From positions 1 through 39,151 of the forward strand of contig JAIRKD010000089.1 of NCBI GenBank assembly GCA_031260285.1: 39,151 bases of DNA, in the 5' to 3' direction. The notes under the pieces are model-generated. The model searched no databases. It was not told the DNA's origin and was given only the letters and a program-made list of their open reading frames with translations. Shown piece by piece: positions 17,471 through 25,736 of the stretch; within the stretch, counting starts at the first letter, position 1; every line of letters starts with the position of its first letter. This stretch comes from Gemmatimonadota bacterium (GTDB lineage Bacteria > Gemmatimonadota > Gemmatimonadetes > Longimicrobiales > Longimicrobiaceae). The position numbers were made by a program, and so were the translations under genes.

Positions 17471-17649
17471 AGGCGAGCAAAGGTATACAGGACAAGGAGA
17501 TTCCGCAACGCGAAACGCCCTTCCCGGGGGGCTTCGGGCGGTGGCGGGAACCCGTCGGAACACATACTTTCCGGCCCGGGAACAGACGGCGGTCCCAGGC
17601 TCTTCAACCGCTGCTTCCGGCTGCTTTTTTCAGGCCATCACTTCTCTCT

Positions 17650-18417
17650 GTGACCTTTCTCCCTGCCATGGGCTCTGAACCGCGCAACTTCACCCGGAGG
17701 GATGACGCAGGCACCAGGATCCTGGTCCGCCAGGGGTTCGAGTGGCTCGTGACAGCGGACGGGAGAACTCCATCCGGCGTTCATGTGATCGGCCGCACAG
17801 CGGGCGGGCGTGACAGCCATCCGGTTGCCGAAACTCCGGACGGGGAGCGGATTCTCCTGCGTGACTACCGGCGGGGCGGCGCCATCCGGCACTTCAACCA
17901 CAAGACCTACTTCTTCGGGAACCGGGCCCTTGATGAACTGCGGGTAACAGTCGCGGCGGCGGACAGAGGAGTCCGTGTGCCGCGGGTGATTGCGGCGATC
18001 GAGTGGCCACAGCGCTTCGGTTATACTGCGCGGCTGATGGTTGAGTGGATTGACGGGGCGATTGACCTCGCCCGCTGGCTCATCACCTCTGCGCCGGAGA
18101 ACCGCGCGGGCATGATGCGTACTGTGGGGGAAGAGCTCGCCCGGATGCACAACAGTGGCATCTCACACCCCGACCTCAACCTGCGCAACCTGCTTGTTGT
18201 CCCGGGAGATGAGCAGGGAAAATCGCGGGTGGTGATCATCGACTTCGACGGGGCGACGATACGGGACCAGCCTCTTCCGTCCCGGCTCCGGCGCGCCGCC
18301 CTCCGTCGGATGACCCGCTCCTCCTGGAAGCTCGGCGTGCCCGTCGGCATCCCCGAAAACGAAGCGCTGGCGGAAGGTTACGGCGCCAGCTGGCCGTTTG
18401 ATACCGCTCTGGGATAA
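17650..18417 (+). CDS. kdkA: Kdo kinase / LPS core kinase (KdkA/WaaP family)
   Basis: A 255-residue kinase-like protein of the lipopolysaccharide kinase family (Pfam Kdo), which phosphorylates Kdo or heptose in the LPS inner core at the inner membrane, using ATP. Typical features are LLRDYRRGGAIRHF near residue 69, the catalytic loop HPDLNLRNLLV at 173-183 (D175) and the metal-binding IIDFDGA at 196 (D198). This pattern, especially RGG and H-x-D-L-N, fits KdkA better than WaaP. The start could be GTG 17650 or ATG 17668; neither has a good ribosome site. It is divergent from porX and its last 40 bases overlap the end of the convergent GT9 gene on the opposite strand. Confidence 0.85.
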   Translation: MTFLPAMGSEPRNFTRRDDAGTRILVRQGFEWLVTADGRTPSGVHVIGRTAGGRDSHPVAETPDGERILLRDYRRGGAIRHFNHKTYFFGNRALDELRVTVAAADRGVRVPRVIAAIEWPQRFGYTARLMVEWIDGAIDLARWLITSAPENRAGMMRTVGEELARMHNSGISHPDLNLRNLLVVPGDEQGKSRVVIIDFDGATIRDQPLPSRLRRAALRRMTRSSWKLGVPVGIPENEALAEGYGASWPFDTALG

Positions 18418-19427
18418 CGCGCCAGCGCCAGCTTCACCTTTTCAACCACCTGATCCACACGGATCCGCTCCATCCGCCCCTCCCGGTACTCCGCCGTCAC
18501 CGGGTAGTCTTCACCCGGATCCCCGTACGCGTCGATCATCAGATCACCAAAGCGGCGGTACGGACCCACCCGTTTCGGATTTGTGTAGCCCAGCAGCGAA
18601 ACGGTTGGGGTCCCCAGCGCCACCCCGATATGCAACGGACCGGTATCCGGAGAGACCAGGACATCACTGGCATCAAGGAGCCAGACGAGCCGCCGAAGAT
18701 CCCATTCCAGCAGATCAAGCGGGGGATGCTTCGCGGTTCGGACGATCTCCTCCGCGGCAGCCAGCTCCCGGGCGGATTTCCCCCCGACAAGGATGATGCG
18801 AGCCCCCACCTCTTCATGCAGCTGATCAACCAGCCGGGTGTACCGCTCCACCGGCCACTCCTTCCGCGGTTTGCTGGTGCCGATCACACACGCCACCGTA
18901 GGCCGTCCGTCCGGAGGAAGGACATCCCGGTAACGCGCCCGTTCCTCATCCGTCGGGCCGAGCCGCCACTCCATGACGGCCGGAATGCCGAGATGCTCCA
19001 GGAACTCGATGTACTGATCCTGGACATGCCGCTGCCCGCGCGGCGCGATGCGTTCTGTGGTGAAAAGCCAGTTGGCATCCCGCGCCCGAACCCGGTCAAA
19101 ACCCAGCTTCCGGGGAGAGTGAAGCATCCCCGTGATCACTCCGGCCTTGAAGTACACCTGCAGTGCGATCACCAGATCGAACCGCTGGCCACCCGTCGCC
19201 CGGTGGATATCGCGGAACGCCCGCCAGCCCTTCTTCCGGTCAAAGACAACAAACTCATCCACCGCGGGGTGCCCCTGAACCAGCTGCAGCGGCCCCGGTT
19301 GAATCACCCATGTGATATGGACAGACGGAGAGGCCGCGCGCAGGGAGTTCACCACCGGAAGCACATGCACGGCATCGCCAATCGCACTCATCATCACGAT
19401 TGCGACCCGTTTCCCGTTCAGATCCAT
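18378..19427 (-). CDS. Family 9 glycosyltransferase (heptosyltransferase-like)
   Basis: A 349-residue GT-B transferase of family 9, which adds ADP-heptose to the LPS inner core on the cytoplasmic side of the inner membrane. The N-terminus reads VAIVMMSAIGDAVHVLPVVNSL, the usual G-D opening motif. The C-terminal half has VACVIGTSKPRKEWPVERYTRL, RIILVGG, and the donor-site motif VSPDTGPLHIGVALGTPTVSLLGYTNPKRVGPY. This is the WaaC/WaaF/WaaQ pattern; which heptose it adds cannot be told. I chose the ATG at 19427 (preceded by GGAAG); a GTG at 19442 would add five residues. Its end overlaps the kdkA end by 40 bases. It follows lptD by about 120 bases and may share its transcript. Confidence 0.88.
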   Translation of the reverse strand: MDLNGKRVAIVMMSAIGDAVHVLPVVNSLRAASPSVHITWVIQPGPLQLVQGHPAVDEFVVFDRKKGWRAFRDIHRATGGQRFDLVIALQVYFKAGVITGMLHSPRKLGFDRVRARDANWLFTTERIAPRGQRHVQDQYIEFLEHLGIPAVMEWRLGPTDEERARYRDVLPPDGRPTVACVIGTSKPRKEWPVERYTRLVDQLHEEVGARIILVGGKSARELAAAEEIVRTAKHPPLDLLEWDLRRLVWLLDASDVLVSPDTGPLHIGVALGTPTVSLLGYTNPKRVGPYRRFGDLMIDAYGDPGEDYPVTAEYREGRMERIRVDQVVEKVKLALARYPRAVSNGQLAP

Positions 19428-19548
19428 GCTCTTCCGTTCCACACTTTTCAGCTCTCCATCCGTCTCTGTCTGAAGCCTGCCGTCAGCCCGCCTGGTCAGC
19501 TCGCCGGTCAGCCCTTTGAAGAATCCCTTCAGGGGAGTCCTTCACCAG

Positions 19549-22308
19549 TTACCGGTTCCGGTCGATCCCGAGGTTCCGCTCGCCGTAATCAAACCGCAGG
19601 TTGCTGTTGTGAATCAATTCCACGTAGAACTCGAACGCAGTATTCCCGTTCGGAGCCTGGTAGAAGCTGAAGTTCGCCTGCCACTCGTGCAGATCCCGCC
19701 GGAAGTTCAGCCGGTGAGCTCCGAACCGGTTTTCGGAGACCGAATAGCTTGTGCCCCAGTCAACCGCCCAGTTGGGAGTCAGCTGGAAGTTGACCGTCCC
19801 GTTGAGCGTCTGAATCGCGTCATCGGGGGATACTCCACTGCTGGAGAAGGTACGTGAGGGGCGGGAGTAGTCGTACGAAACCGCCGCGCGCCAGGGCCCT
19901 CCCCCCGTGCCGACCGGATTGCCCGTAAACGCGCCCCCGTTCCCCGCCTGATCCGCGGGGGACAGCTCGCTGGGCGGCGGCACCGCATCATCCCCGCCCC
20001 GGAGCGTCCCGTCCCCGAAGAAGGTACGGTCCAGCCAGCGGAAGAGAGCCGACTGCGGACCAAGCTGGAAGGAGGTGCTGAGCGAGGTGAGTCGCGGCGC
20101 AAACCGCCCCAGCCGCCCGATATTCTCAGGAAGCGCCGGATCCAGCTCCCGCCGGTCGAACAGTTCGTGTGCCATCTGGATCGTAAGACCGCGCAGATAG
20201 TCCGACGTCACCGTGTTGCTCACCCGCTGCGTCACAAAGCCACTCCCCTCCTCGCGCGCCTTCACAAAATCGTATTCTAGCGGGCTCGTCATCAGCGACA
20301 GGATTGTCACCTTCTGGGGATCCGACGGAATCGGAGTTGGCGTCCGGGCCCGGCCTCCATTGATCGTGTCGTTTGCGGCAGCGATGGAGTCAAGCTGTTC
20401 CTGCGCCGGATCACGACGGGAAGTCCGGTTCAGCTTCGCCTCGAAAGTCTGCGTGAGGCTGAGTGAAACCCGGTTCTGGACCCGCGCATTGGAGACCCCG
20501 AAGACGGAGTCCTGGCGCGCACTCTGGAGCACCTTCGGCGCGTAGCTGTACGAGAACCGCGGTGAAAGCCGGTGGCGGATGGAGCTGAAGGGGCCAACCC
20601 CCGGCAGGAATCCGTACAGATCCGTGCTCAGCCCCGCGCCGACGCTCATCCGCATCGGCTCGCCCAGGAACTGCTCGGCGGTCAGCGTATCCCGCACCAG
20701 TCGCTGGTTCACCGAAATATTGGGAGAGATACTCGTGGTCCCGATCAGCGGCTGCTGGTAGCTCGCCCGCGCGGACCAGCTTGCATCGTCCCGCTCAAAA
20801 CCTCCCAGCGCCACCGAATCGCCATTGAGGTTCAGACCTCTGGCCTCAGCCATCGACAGCCGGTCCAGATTCCCGTTTCCCCCGACAGTAAACCGACCGA
20901 CGGACAGCGATGGCCCGAGCCGGAAGGTCTCCGTGTCCTGATCCTGATGCACGATCCTCGAATCCGCTGAGTACCGGTTGGTGGATCTCGATCCGGAAAT
21001 CACCCCGGGGGTGAAGTTCGCATTGCTGTACCAGCGCTCCCTCCCCGGCAGGGCGTCAAAGAAGGTTATCGCGGAGGGGGAAATGCTGAACGTCGGCAGC
21101 GTCGCGGACACGTCACCCGTCGCGATCGACTGCCTGCGGCTCCCACCCATCGAGATTCGTCCCCAGTCAAAACGCCGGCTGAGCGACAGCCCGGAAGTCA
21201 GATCCTGAAGCTGCTGAAGCGGGTCGTAGGTCGTCTGGCGAAGGAACCGGCTCGACGACGAGTACCGGCCGCTCGCGGAGAGACTTGTCCGCTCATCCGG
21301 CTGCCAGGAGCTGGATGTGGAGAGCGAGACCTGACGGGCGCCATCCGCCTCCCAGATTCTCTCCAGCTGGACGCTTCCGGTCAGGAACTGCTTCCGCCAG
21401 TTATAGCCGAGATCCCCGATCAGCGACGTGTACGCCCCGCTCCGCCAGGTTGTACTGAGCTGCGCGCCCATGTAGTCGTTGATCGCCCAGTAGAAGCCGA
21501 GATCGGAGACCTGCCGGGTATAGCCCGTTGAATTGCGGACGATGTCGTTGATTCCGAACCGTGGAGTCAGAAGCCCGCTCCGGCGCCCCTGCTCCAGACT
21601 CTGGAAGACAAAGGGCAGTACCATGACGGGAACGTCGCCAAAATAGAGACGCGCGGGTCGGGCGATGAGAATCCGGTCGCGGATGACCATCACCTGATCG
21701 GTCTCGAAGTGGTAATGGGGGATCTGAAGGTCACAGCTTGTGAACCGGGCGTGGCGGCCGAACAGCGTGGAGGTCCCCTCCACGGTCATATCCCCCGTCA
21801 CGAACCAGGTGGCATCCTGCACAAAACTGGTCCGCGCACCGATGGCAGTAGCTCGCCGGCGCTCGACATCGTAATACAGCACTTCACTGTCGAGGTCCTG
21901 CTCCGCACTGCTTACCCGCGCGTTCCCGAAAGCCGTGATCAGCCCCGCACCGCTCCGGTACTCGATTGTGTCAGCCGTCAGACGGTCACCCGCCCGGGTC
22001 ACCGAAGCTTCACCTTCCAGCCGCAGTGTTTCTGTATCCGCCCGATAGATAGCGGACTGCCCCAGATACTCCGTCATGATGAAGCCCGGCAGCCCTGTGA
22101 GCGCCCGCATCACGGAATCCGCGGAGGGACTCAGCGGGGGCGGACCCAGACTGTCACCAACCGCCAGCCCGAGGCTATCGACAGAAAGGCTGTCTCCCGG
22201 GAGCGGCGCACGGTTCCCGATACCAGCCGAAGGCTGCTGGGCCATGGCCATGACGGAAGCGAGGAATACCCCCAGGGCACCTGCCAGTCCGCAGACGACT
22301 CGCATCAT
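19549..22308 (-). CDS. lptD: LPS-assembly outer membrane protein
   Basis: A protein of about 919 residues that inserts LPS into the outer leaflet of the outer membrane together with LptE. A signal peptide (to about residue 24, AMAQ) is followed by an LptA/OstA-like beta-jellyroll domain (about 80-220: YRADTETLRLEGEASVTRAGDRLTADTIEY, then VTGDMTVEGTSTLFGRHARFTSCDLQIPHYHF), and then a large C-terminal LptD barrel rich in aromatic beta-strands ending in RNLGIDRNR. The mature protein shows only one cysteine, so the disulphides of E. coli LptD cannot form within it. Several adjacent starts exist (GTG 22311, ATG 22308, ATG 22305); the ATG at 22308 overlaps the upstream tatC stop as TGATG, which supports coupling. 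A partner lptE is not seen here. Confidence 0.93.
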   Translation of the reverse strand: MMRVVCGLAGALGVFLASVMAMAQQPSAGIGNRAPLPGDSLSVDSLGLAVGDSLGPPPLSPSADSVMRALTGLPGFIMTEYLGQSAIYRADTETLRLEGEASVTRAGDRLTADTIEYRSGAGLITAFGNARVSSAEQDLDSEVLYYDVERRRATAIGARTSFVQDATWFVTGDMTVEGTSTLFGRHARFTSCDLQIPHYHFETDQVMVIRDRILIARPARLYFGDVPVMVLPFVFQSLEQGRRSGLLTPRFGINDIVRNSTGYTRQVSDLGFYWAINDYMGAQLSTTWRSGAYTSLIGDLGYNWRKQFLTGSVQLERIWEADGARQVSLSTSSSWQPDERTSLSASGRYSSSSRFLRQTTYDPLQQLQDLTSGLSLSRRFDWGRISMGGSRRQSIATGDVSATLPTFSISPSAITFFDALPGRERWYSNANFTPGVISGSRSTNRYSADSRIVHQDQDTETFRLGPSLSVGRFTVGGNGNLDRLSMAEARGLNLNGDSVALGGFERDDASWSARASYQQPLIGTTSISPNISVNQRLVRDTLTAEQFLGEPMRMSVGAGLSTDLYGFLPGVGPFSSIRHRLSPRFSYSYAPKVLQSARQDSVFGVSNARVQNRVSLSLTQTFEAKLNRTSRRDPAQEQLDSIAAANDTINGGRARTPTPIPSDPQKVTILSLMTSPLEYDFVKAREEGSGFVTQRVSNTVTSDYLRGLTIQMAHELFDRRELDPALPENIGRLGRFAPRLTSLSTSFQLGPQSALFRWLDRTFFGDGTLRGGDDAVPPPSELSPADQAGNGGAFTGNPVGTGGGPWRAAVSYDYSRPSRTFSSSGVSPDDAIQTLNGTVNFQLTPNWAVDWGTSYSVSENRFGAHRLNFRRDLHEWQANFSFYQAPNGNTAFEFYVELIHNSNLRFDYGERNLGIDRNR

Positions 22309-23099
22309 CACGCTTCGCCAGCCGTCTCCATCAACGCCGGCCTCCCTGCGAACATTCTGGAGAGAAGGATACCGATCTCGTACAGAACCATCGCAGGGAT
22401 CGCCAGAAGCAGCATGCTGCTGACGTCCGCGGGGGTCACAACTGCGCTCAGAATCATCACGATTGCGATTGCGTATCTTCGCTTCTCAACGAGGAACTGC
22501 GGGGTGACCACTCCGAGCACGGTACCCAGCAGTACCAAAATCGGCAGCTCGAACGCGATCCCAAAGGCGCCCATGAGGCGAAGAACCATCGCGAGGTAAT
22601 CACTGACCACAACCGACTGCTCCAGACTCTCCGTCTGGAAACCCATTGTGAACCGGAGGATCAGCGGGAGCGTCAGGTAATAGCAGAAGAAAACCCCCGC
22701 GAAAAAAAAAGCAACACCACCCAGAATCGAAAAACGCACCAGACGCTTCTCACCCGCCAGCAGCATGGGCTCGATCAGAAGCCAGAGCTGCCGGAGAAGG
22801 TAAGGCAGCGTCACCAGAACACCGATGCAGAGAGCCAGCTGAAAGGTAATATAGAACGGATCCACAGGGTCGAGGTACTTCAGGCGCTGACCACCGAGGA
22901 AGGGCATCACGGGGCGGGTGAAAAAACCAAGCACATTATAGTTCATCGCCACCCAGAAACCGGCCGCCGTGCCGATAACAAGCACAACTGCAGCCCGGAA
23001 CAATCTCATCCGCACGTCATCAACCCGGTCGAGGAAAGTCATCTCCCCCGACCGTTTCCGGAATCCTTCGATGACACCGTCAAAGACGTTCACCCTCAC
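22308..23099 (-). CDS. tatC: TatC paralogue with altered N-terminal motif
   Basis: A 263-residue, six-helix inner-membrane protein of the TatC family, the receptor for twin-arginine signal peptides. It shares long blocks with the second copy upstream, such as FTMGFQTESLEQ, and ends in the family's LYEIGILLSRM. The family's cytoplasmic N-terminal motif (F-L-x-H-L-x-E-L-R in most members) reads FLDRVDDVR here, so the conserved His, Leu and Glu have changed, while the later Glu (AGEKR) and Asp (TPADV) positions are kept. It may have altered or no signal-peptide recognition. The start is GTG with a good GAAGGAAGAG ribosome site. The gene is coupled to lptD, and is separated from the other tatC by about 350 bases of repeat-rich DNA. 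Confidence 0.9.
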   Translation of the reverse strand: MRVNVFDGVIEGFRKRSGEMTFLDRVDDVRMRLFRAAVVLVIGTAAGFWVAMNYNVLGFFTRPVMPFLGGQRLKYLDPVDPFYITFQLALCIGVLVTLPYLLRQLWLLIEPMLLAGEKRLVRFSILGGVAFFFAGVFFCYYLTLPLILRFTMGFQTESLEQSVVVSDYLAMVLRLMGAFGIAFELPILVLLGTVLGVVTPQFLVEKRRYAIAIVMILSAVVTPADVSSMLLLAIPAMVLYEIGILLSRMFAGRPALMETAGEA

Positions 23100-23446
23100 C
23101 TCTTCCTTCCGACCTGTTTATCCTGTCTGCTGCGGAGCGGGGGTTCAAATCCGCCTCTGCCCCGTAGGTGCCCTCAGGGGATATCCCTGCCGCCATCCTT
23201 CCAGCCGCCAAGGCGGTTCTGAAACCCGTACCCCACCTCAACCCACCCGAAATATCCCATCACCAGCCATCAGCGGGGGCGTTGCATGCAACGCCCTCAG
23301 TTCCAGCCCCGAAAATCCTGTCCGGCCCCTGACAGAGGTTTCAAACCCGCCCGCACCCCTCCGCGAAGAACCCGGGATCGTTCATTCCCCCCGAAGGGAT
23401 ACCTCGGGGCGACGCACACACACCCGCAGTTCCCTGCGCGGTTCGT
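23100..23446. repeat. Cluster of degenerate repeats and palindromes between tatC genes
   Basis: This 347-base gap has no credible gene. It holds three degenerate direct copies of a GGTTTCAAACCCGCC-GCCCC-like unit (23141-23167, 23215-23239, 23335-23362) and four short inverted repeats: 23175-23189 (CAGGG/CCCTG), 23205-23216 (CCGCC/GGCGG), a perfect 20-base palindrome at 23277-23296 centred on TTGCATGCAA, and 23389-23409 (CCCCGA/TCGGGG). It looks like decayed dispersed repetitive elements (REP- or MITE-like), which would have split a tatC-tatC operon. No transposase remains. Confidence 0.6.
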
Positions 23447-24217
23447 TCACCCCTGAAGGAGGCTGGGCACGGTCCGCCGGCGCACCACAATCTTTGAGAG
23501 GATGATACTGACCTCGTACAGGATGATCAGTGGAATCATCATCAGCACCGTAATCGTAACCACGTCACCCGGTGTAATCACGGAGGCGACCACCGTGATC
23601 ACCGCGATTGCGTGTCTGCGCTTGGCCGCAAGGAACTCCGGCGTCACCAGGCCGATCGCGGTGAATGCAAGGATCACGATCGGCATCTCGAAGACGAGAC
23701 CGAAGGCAAAGAGAAGGCGGATCACAAAGCTGAGGTACTGATCAATAACGATCGCCTGCTCCAGACTCTCCGTCTGGAAACCCATCGTGAACTCAAGCGT
23801 TACCGGAAGCGCGACGTAATAGGCCATCGCGACACCCGCAAGAAAGAGCAGCAGCCCGAAGGTAAGTGTGGGGAGAATTGTCCGTTTCTCTTCCGGCCGC
23901 AGTGCCGGCGCAAAAAACGCCCAGGTCTGGTACCCCACCACCGGTGAAGCGAAGAGCAGGCCCACTACCAGCGCGAGCTTCAGGCTGATTACAAACGGAA
24001 CCGTGGGGCTGAGATACTTCAGCTTCGAACCGTTGAGGAAAGGCCGGATCGGTGCTTCGAGGATCCCGAGTATATCAAAATGAACAACGAGGTAGAAACC
24101 GATCAGTGTGGAAAGGATCAGTGCGATCAGACTCCAGAGGATCCGCCAGCGCAGCTCCTCCAGATGGTCCAGGAAGGGCATATCCCCCCCACTCGGTCCC
24201 GGAGATCGGACACTCAT
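23447..24217 (-). CDS. tatC: TatC, twin-arginine translocase receptor
   Basis: A 256-residue, six-helix TatC with the standard N-terminal motif MPFLDHLEELRWR, including the Glu needed for twin-arginine signal binding. The second conserved Glu lies in PEEKR and the conserved Asp in TPGDV. It exports folded proteins across the inner membrane together with TatA/TatB subunits, none of which are in the window. Central LEFTMGFQTESLEQ and C-terminal LYEVSIILSKI are shared with the second copy, showing a tandem duplication followed by divergence. Its ATG overlaps the TGA of nrdR by four bases (ATGA), so it is translated with nrdR. This copy looks like the functional signal receptor. Confidence 0.95.
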   Translation of the reverse strand: MSVRSPGPSGGDMPFLDHLEELRWRILWSLIALILSTLIGFYLVVHFDILGILEAPIRPFLNGSKLKYLSPTVPFVISLKLALVVGLLFASPVVGYQTWAFFAPALRPEEKRTILPTLTFGLLLFLAGVAMAYYVALPVTLEFTMGFQTESLEQAIVIDQYLSFVIRLLFAFGLVFEMPIVILAFTAIGLVTPEFLAAKRRHAIAVITVVASVITPGDVVTITVLMMIPLIILYEVSIILSKIVVRRRTVPSLLQG

Positions 24218-24750
24218 TCTGCTCCCCGCTCAGCTTCACGCCCGGCTGCGGCACCCAGAGGAAGTTCCTCCTGGTAGCGGCGCATGGCGCTCCGCGCGCT
24301 CTTCTCATCAAGCTCGCGGATTTCTTCATAAAACTCGGTGAGGTCCTGGAAATTCCGATAGACGGAGGCAAACCGGACGTAGGCGATATGATCCCGTGAC
24401 TTGAGCCGGGCCATCACCATCTCCCCGAGACGACCACTCGGGATGTCCGTGTCGTCGCTGCGATCCAGTTCCCGCTCGATCTCTTCCACAATCGCATCAA
24501 TATCAGCGGCGCCGATCGGGCGTTTCGCCGCCGCAACTTCAATACTTGTCAACAATTTGCGTCGGTCGTACTGCGCAATTTCACCGTTCCGCTTCACCAC
24601 CCGGAGCGGACGTTCCTCGATATATTCGTAGGTCGTATAGCGCCGCCCGCACTCCAGGCACTCACGCCTTCGCCGAACGGCACGGCCCTCGCGGCTCGCG
24701 CGCGAATCGACAACCCTGTCTTCCATGTGGCTGCAGAATGGACAGCGCAT
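24214..24750 (-). CDS. nrdR: Ribonucleotide reductase repressor
   Basis: A 178-residue transcriptional repressor that senses ATP/dATP and controls ribonucleotide reductase genes. The N-terminal zinc ribbon has C3, C6, C31 and C34 (CPFC and CLEC), with the typical VVDSR, VRRRREC and RRYTTYE. An ATP-cone domain follows (residues about 49-139, including VVKRNGEIAQYDRRKLLTSI and FASVYRNFQDLTEF). A C-terminal tail of about 30 residues rich in Ala, Gly and Glu extends past the usual end. It overlaps tatC by four bases; this pairing is organisational rather than functional as far as I know. No ribonucleotide reductase gene or clear NrdR box is in the window. A weak -10-like TGTAAT lies upstream. Confidence 0.96.
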   Translation of the reverse strand: MRCPFCSHMEDRVVDSRASREGRAVRRRRECLECGRRYTTYEYIEERPLRVVKRNGEIAQYDRRKLLTSIEVAAAKRPIGAADIDAIVEEIERELDRSDDTDIPSGRLGEMVMARLKSRDHIAYVRFASVYRNFQDLTEFYEEIRELDEKSARSAMRRYQEELPLGAAAGREAERGAE

Positions 24751-24952
24751 CTCTCATCGTCCCCGGCCGGGGTCCGCCCGATAAACGGACACCGCACCGG
24801 CGCATTACACTCGTCTGAATACAGAAACGTTCGTCTTGTACCGCTGAGTGGACAATCAGTTTCTTCCCGGCTTCTTCTCATCCGGACAGAAGGACCCGAA
24901 CGGAATGGAACCGCTCCCGCCTCCGGCCATGGTGATCCGGTTCCGAAACAGC

Positions 24953-24993
24953 GAGAGCGCGAGGGTCCGAACCAGCCGGTCCCTCGCGCTCTC
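24953..24993 (-). terminator. Strong hairpin terminator after the tol-pal operon
   Basis: A perfect 13-pair stem (GAGAGCGCGAGGG and its complement) with a 15-base loop begins 24 bases after the cpoB stop. On the minus strand it is followed by a short TTT-containing stretch (GCTGTTTCGG). It separates the tol-pal transcript from nrdR-tatC. The rest of the gap, 24751-24952, shows no gene. Confidence 0.75.
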
Positions 24994-25016
24994 ACGAATC
25001 ATACACCTGCGGAAGC

Positions 25017-25736
25017 CTACCGCATCTGCCTCAGTTCATCGCGCGCCGCAGCGGCCTCCGGAGAGGACGGATAAGCGGCGGTGAGCTGGTTCAGCATATT
25101 GGCAGCCAGATCCTTGTTCCCACGACCCCGCTCAACAAGCGCAGCCTGAAAAAGCGCCGTGGGTGCCTCCGACGAATCGGGGAAGGAGCTGAGAATAATG
25201 GCGTACTGCTCAAGCGCGCGCTCCACATCACCCTCGGTCGCATAGATGTTACCGAGAAAAAGCCGGGCTTCCCGGGCCCGCGGGTGATCCGGAAATGAAT
25301 TTGTGAATTCTTCAAACGCGACACGCGCCGTAGCAACCGATCCTCGCTGCAGCGCACCTTCAGCGCTGCTGAAGAGATCATCCGCGTCACCATTTGCGGC
25401 GAGGCTCGGGTCTACCAACCTGCGCTGGGCCTCCTCGCGCGCCCTCAACGACTCCTGGAACTCCGTCAGCGCCCGCTGGCTCTGCCCGGTCAACTCCTGA
25501 ATCTCGACAAGATTCCTCTCCAGTCGAAGCATCTGATTCGCGAAGTCACCGCGCTGCCGGAAGTCCTGGACCGAAAGAGAATCCAGGATCATCGCGTTCT
25601 GCCGATTGAGCTCCCGCAACAGAGACGTTTGCAGCTGCCTGATCTCAGTCTGCAGGGTCTGCATATCCTGCTTTGTCGCGCATCCCGTCAGCACCGGTGC
25701 AACGAGAAGCGCAACGACGAGGAAGCCCTTACGCAT
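25017..25736 (-). CDS. cpoB: CpoB/YbgF-type periplasmic coordinator, lipoprotein
   Basis: A 239-residue Tol-Pal-associated protein that links peptidoglycan synthesis with outer-membrane constriction. It begins with a lipoprotein signal (VAPVLTGC, Cys at about residue 19); the E. coli protein is a free periplasmic one, so lipid anchoring is a difference. A coiled-coil region follows (about 22-105, many Leu/Gln/Glu heptads), then three TPR-like units from about 120 (LFSSAEGALQRGSVATARVAFEEF, ARLFLGNIYATEGDVERALEQY, ALVERGRGNKDLAANML). The start overlaps the pal stop as TAATG. It is the last gene before a strong terminator. Confidence 0.9.
   Translation of the reverse strand: MRKGFLVVALLVAPVLTGCATKQDMQTLQTEIRQLQTSLLRELNRQNAMILDSLSVQDFRQRGDFANQMLRLERNLVEIQELTGQSQRALTEFQESLRAREEAQRRLVDPSLAANGDADDLFSSAEGALQRGSVATARVAFEEFTNSFPDHPRAREARLFLGNIYATEGDVERALEQYAIILSSFPDSSEAPTALFQAALVERGRGNKDLAANMLNQLTAAYPSSPEAAAARDELRQMR

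Noticed and set aside
17471-17520. FCB-type promoter (TTG, 20 bases, TACCTTTG) before porX
   Set aside because: It resembles the Bacteroidota TAnnTTTG element, but the same element was not found before other genes, and it would put the transcript start at the ATG; too weak to list.
23277-23296. CRISPR or attachment site reading of the 20-base palindrome
   Set aside because: No regular spacing of repeats, no cas genes, no integrase and no tRNA nearby.
24751-25016. tRNA or small RNA gene in the nrdR-cpoB gap
   Set aside because: No cloverleaf, TTC arm or CCA end could be assembled; the only strong structure is the terminator.
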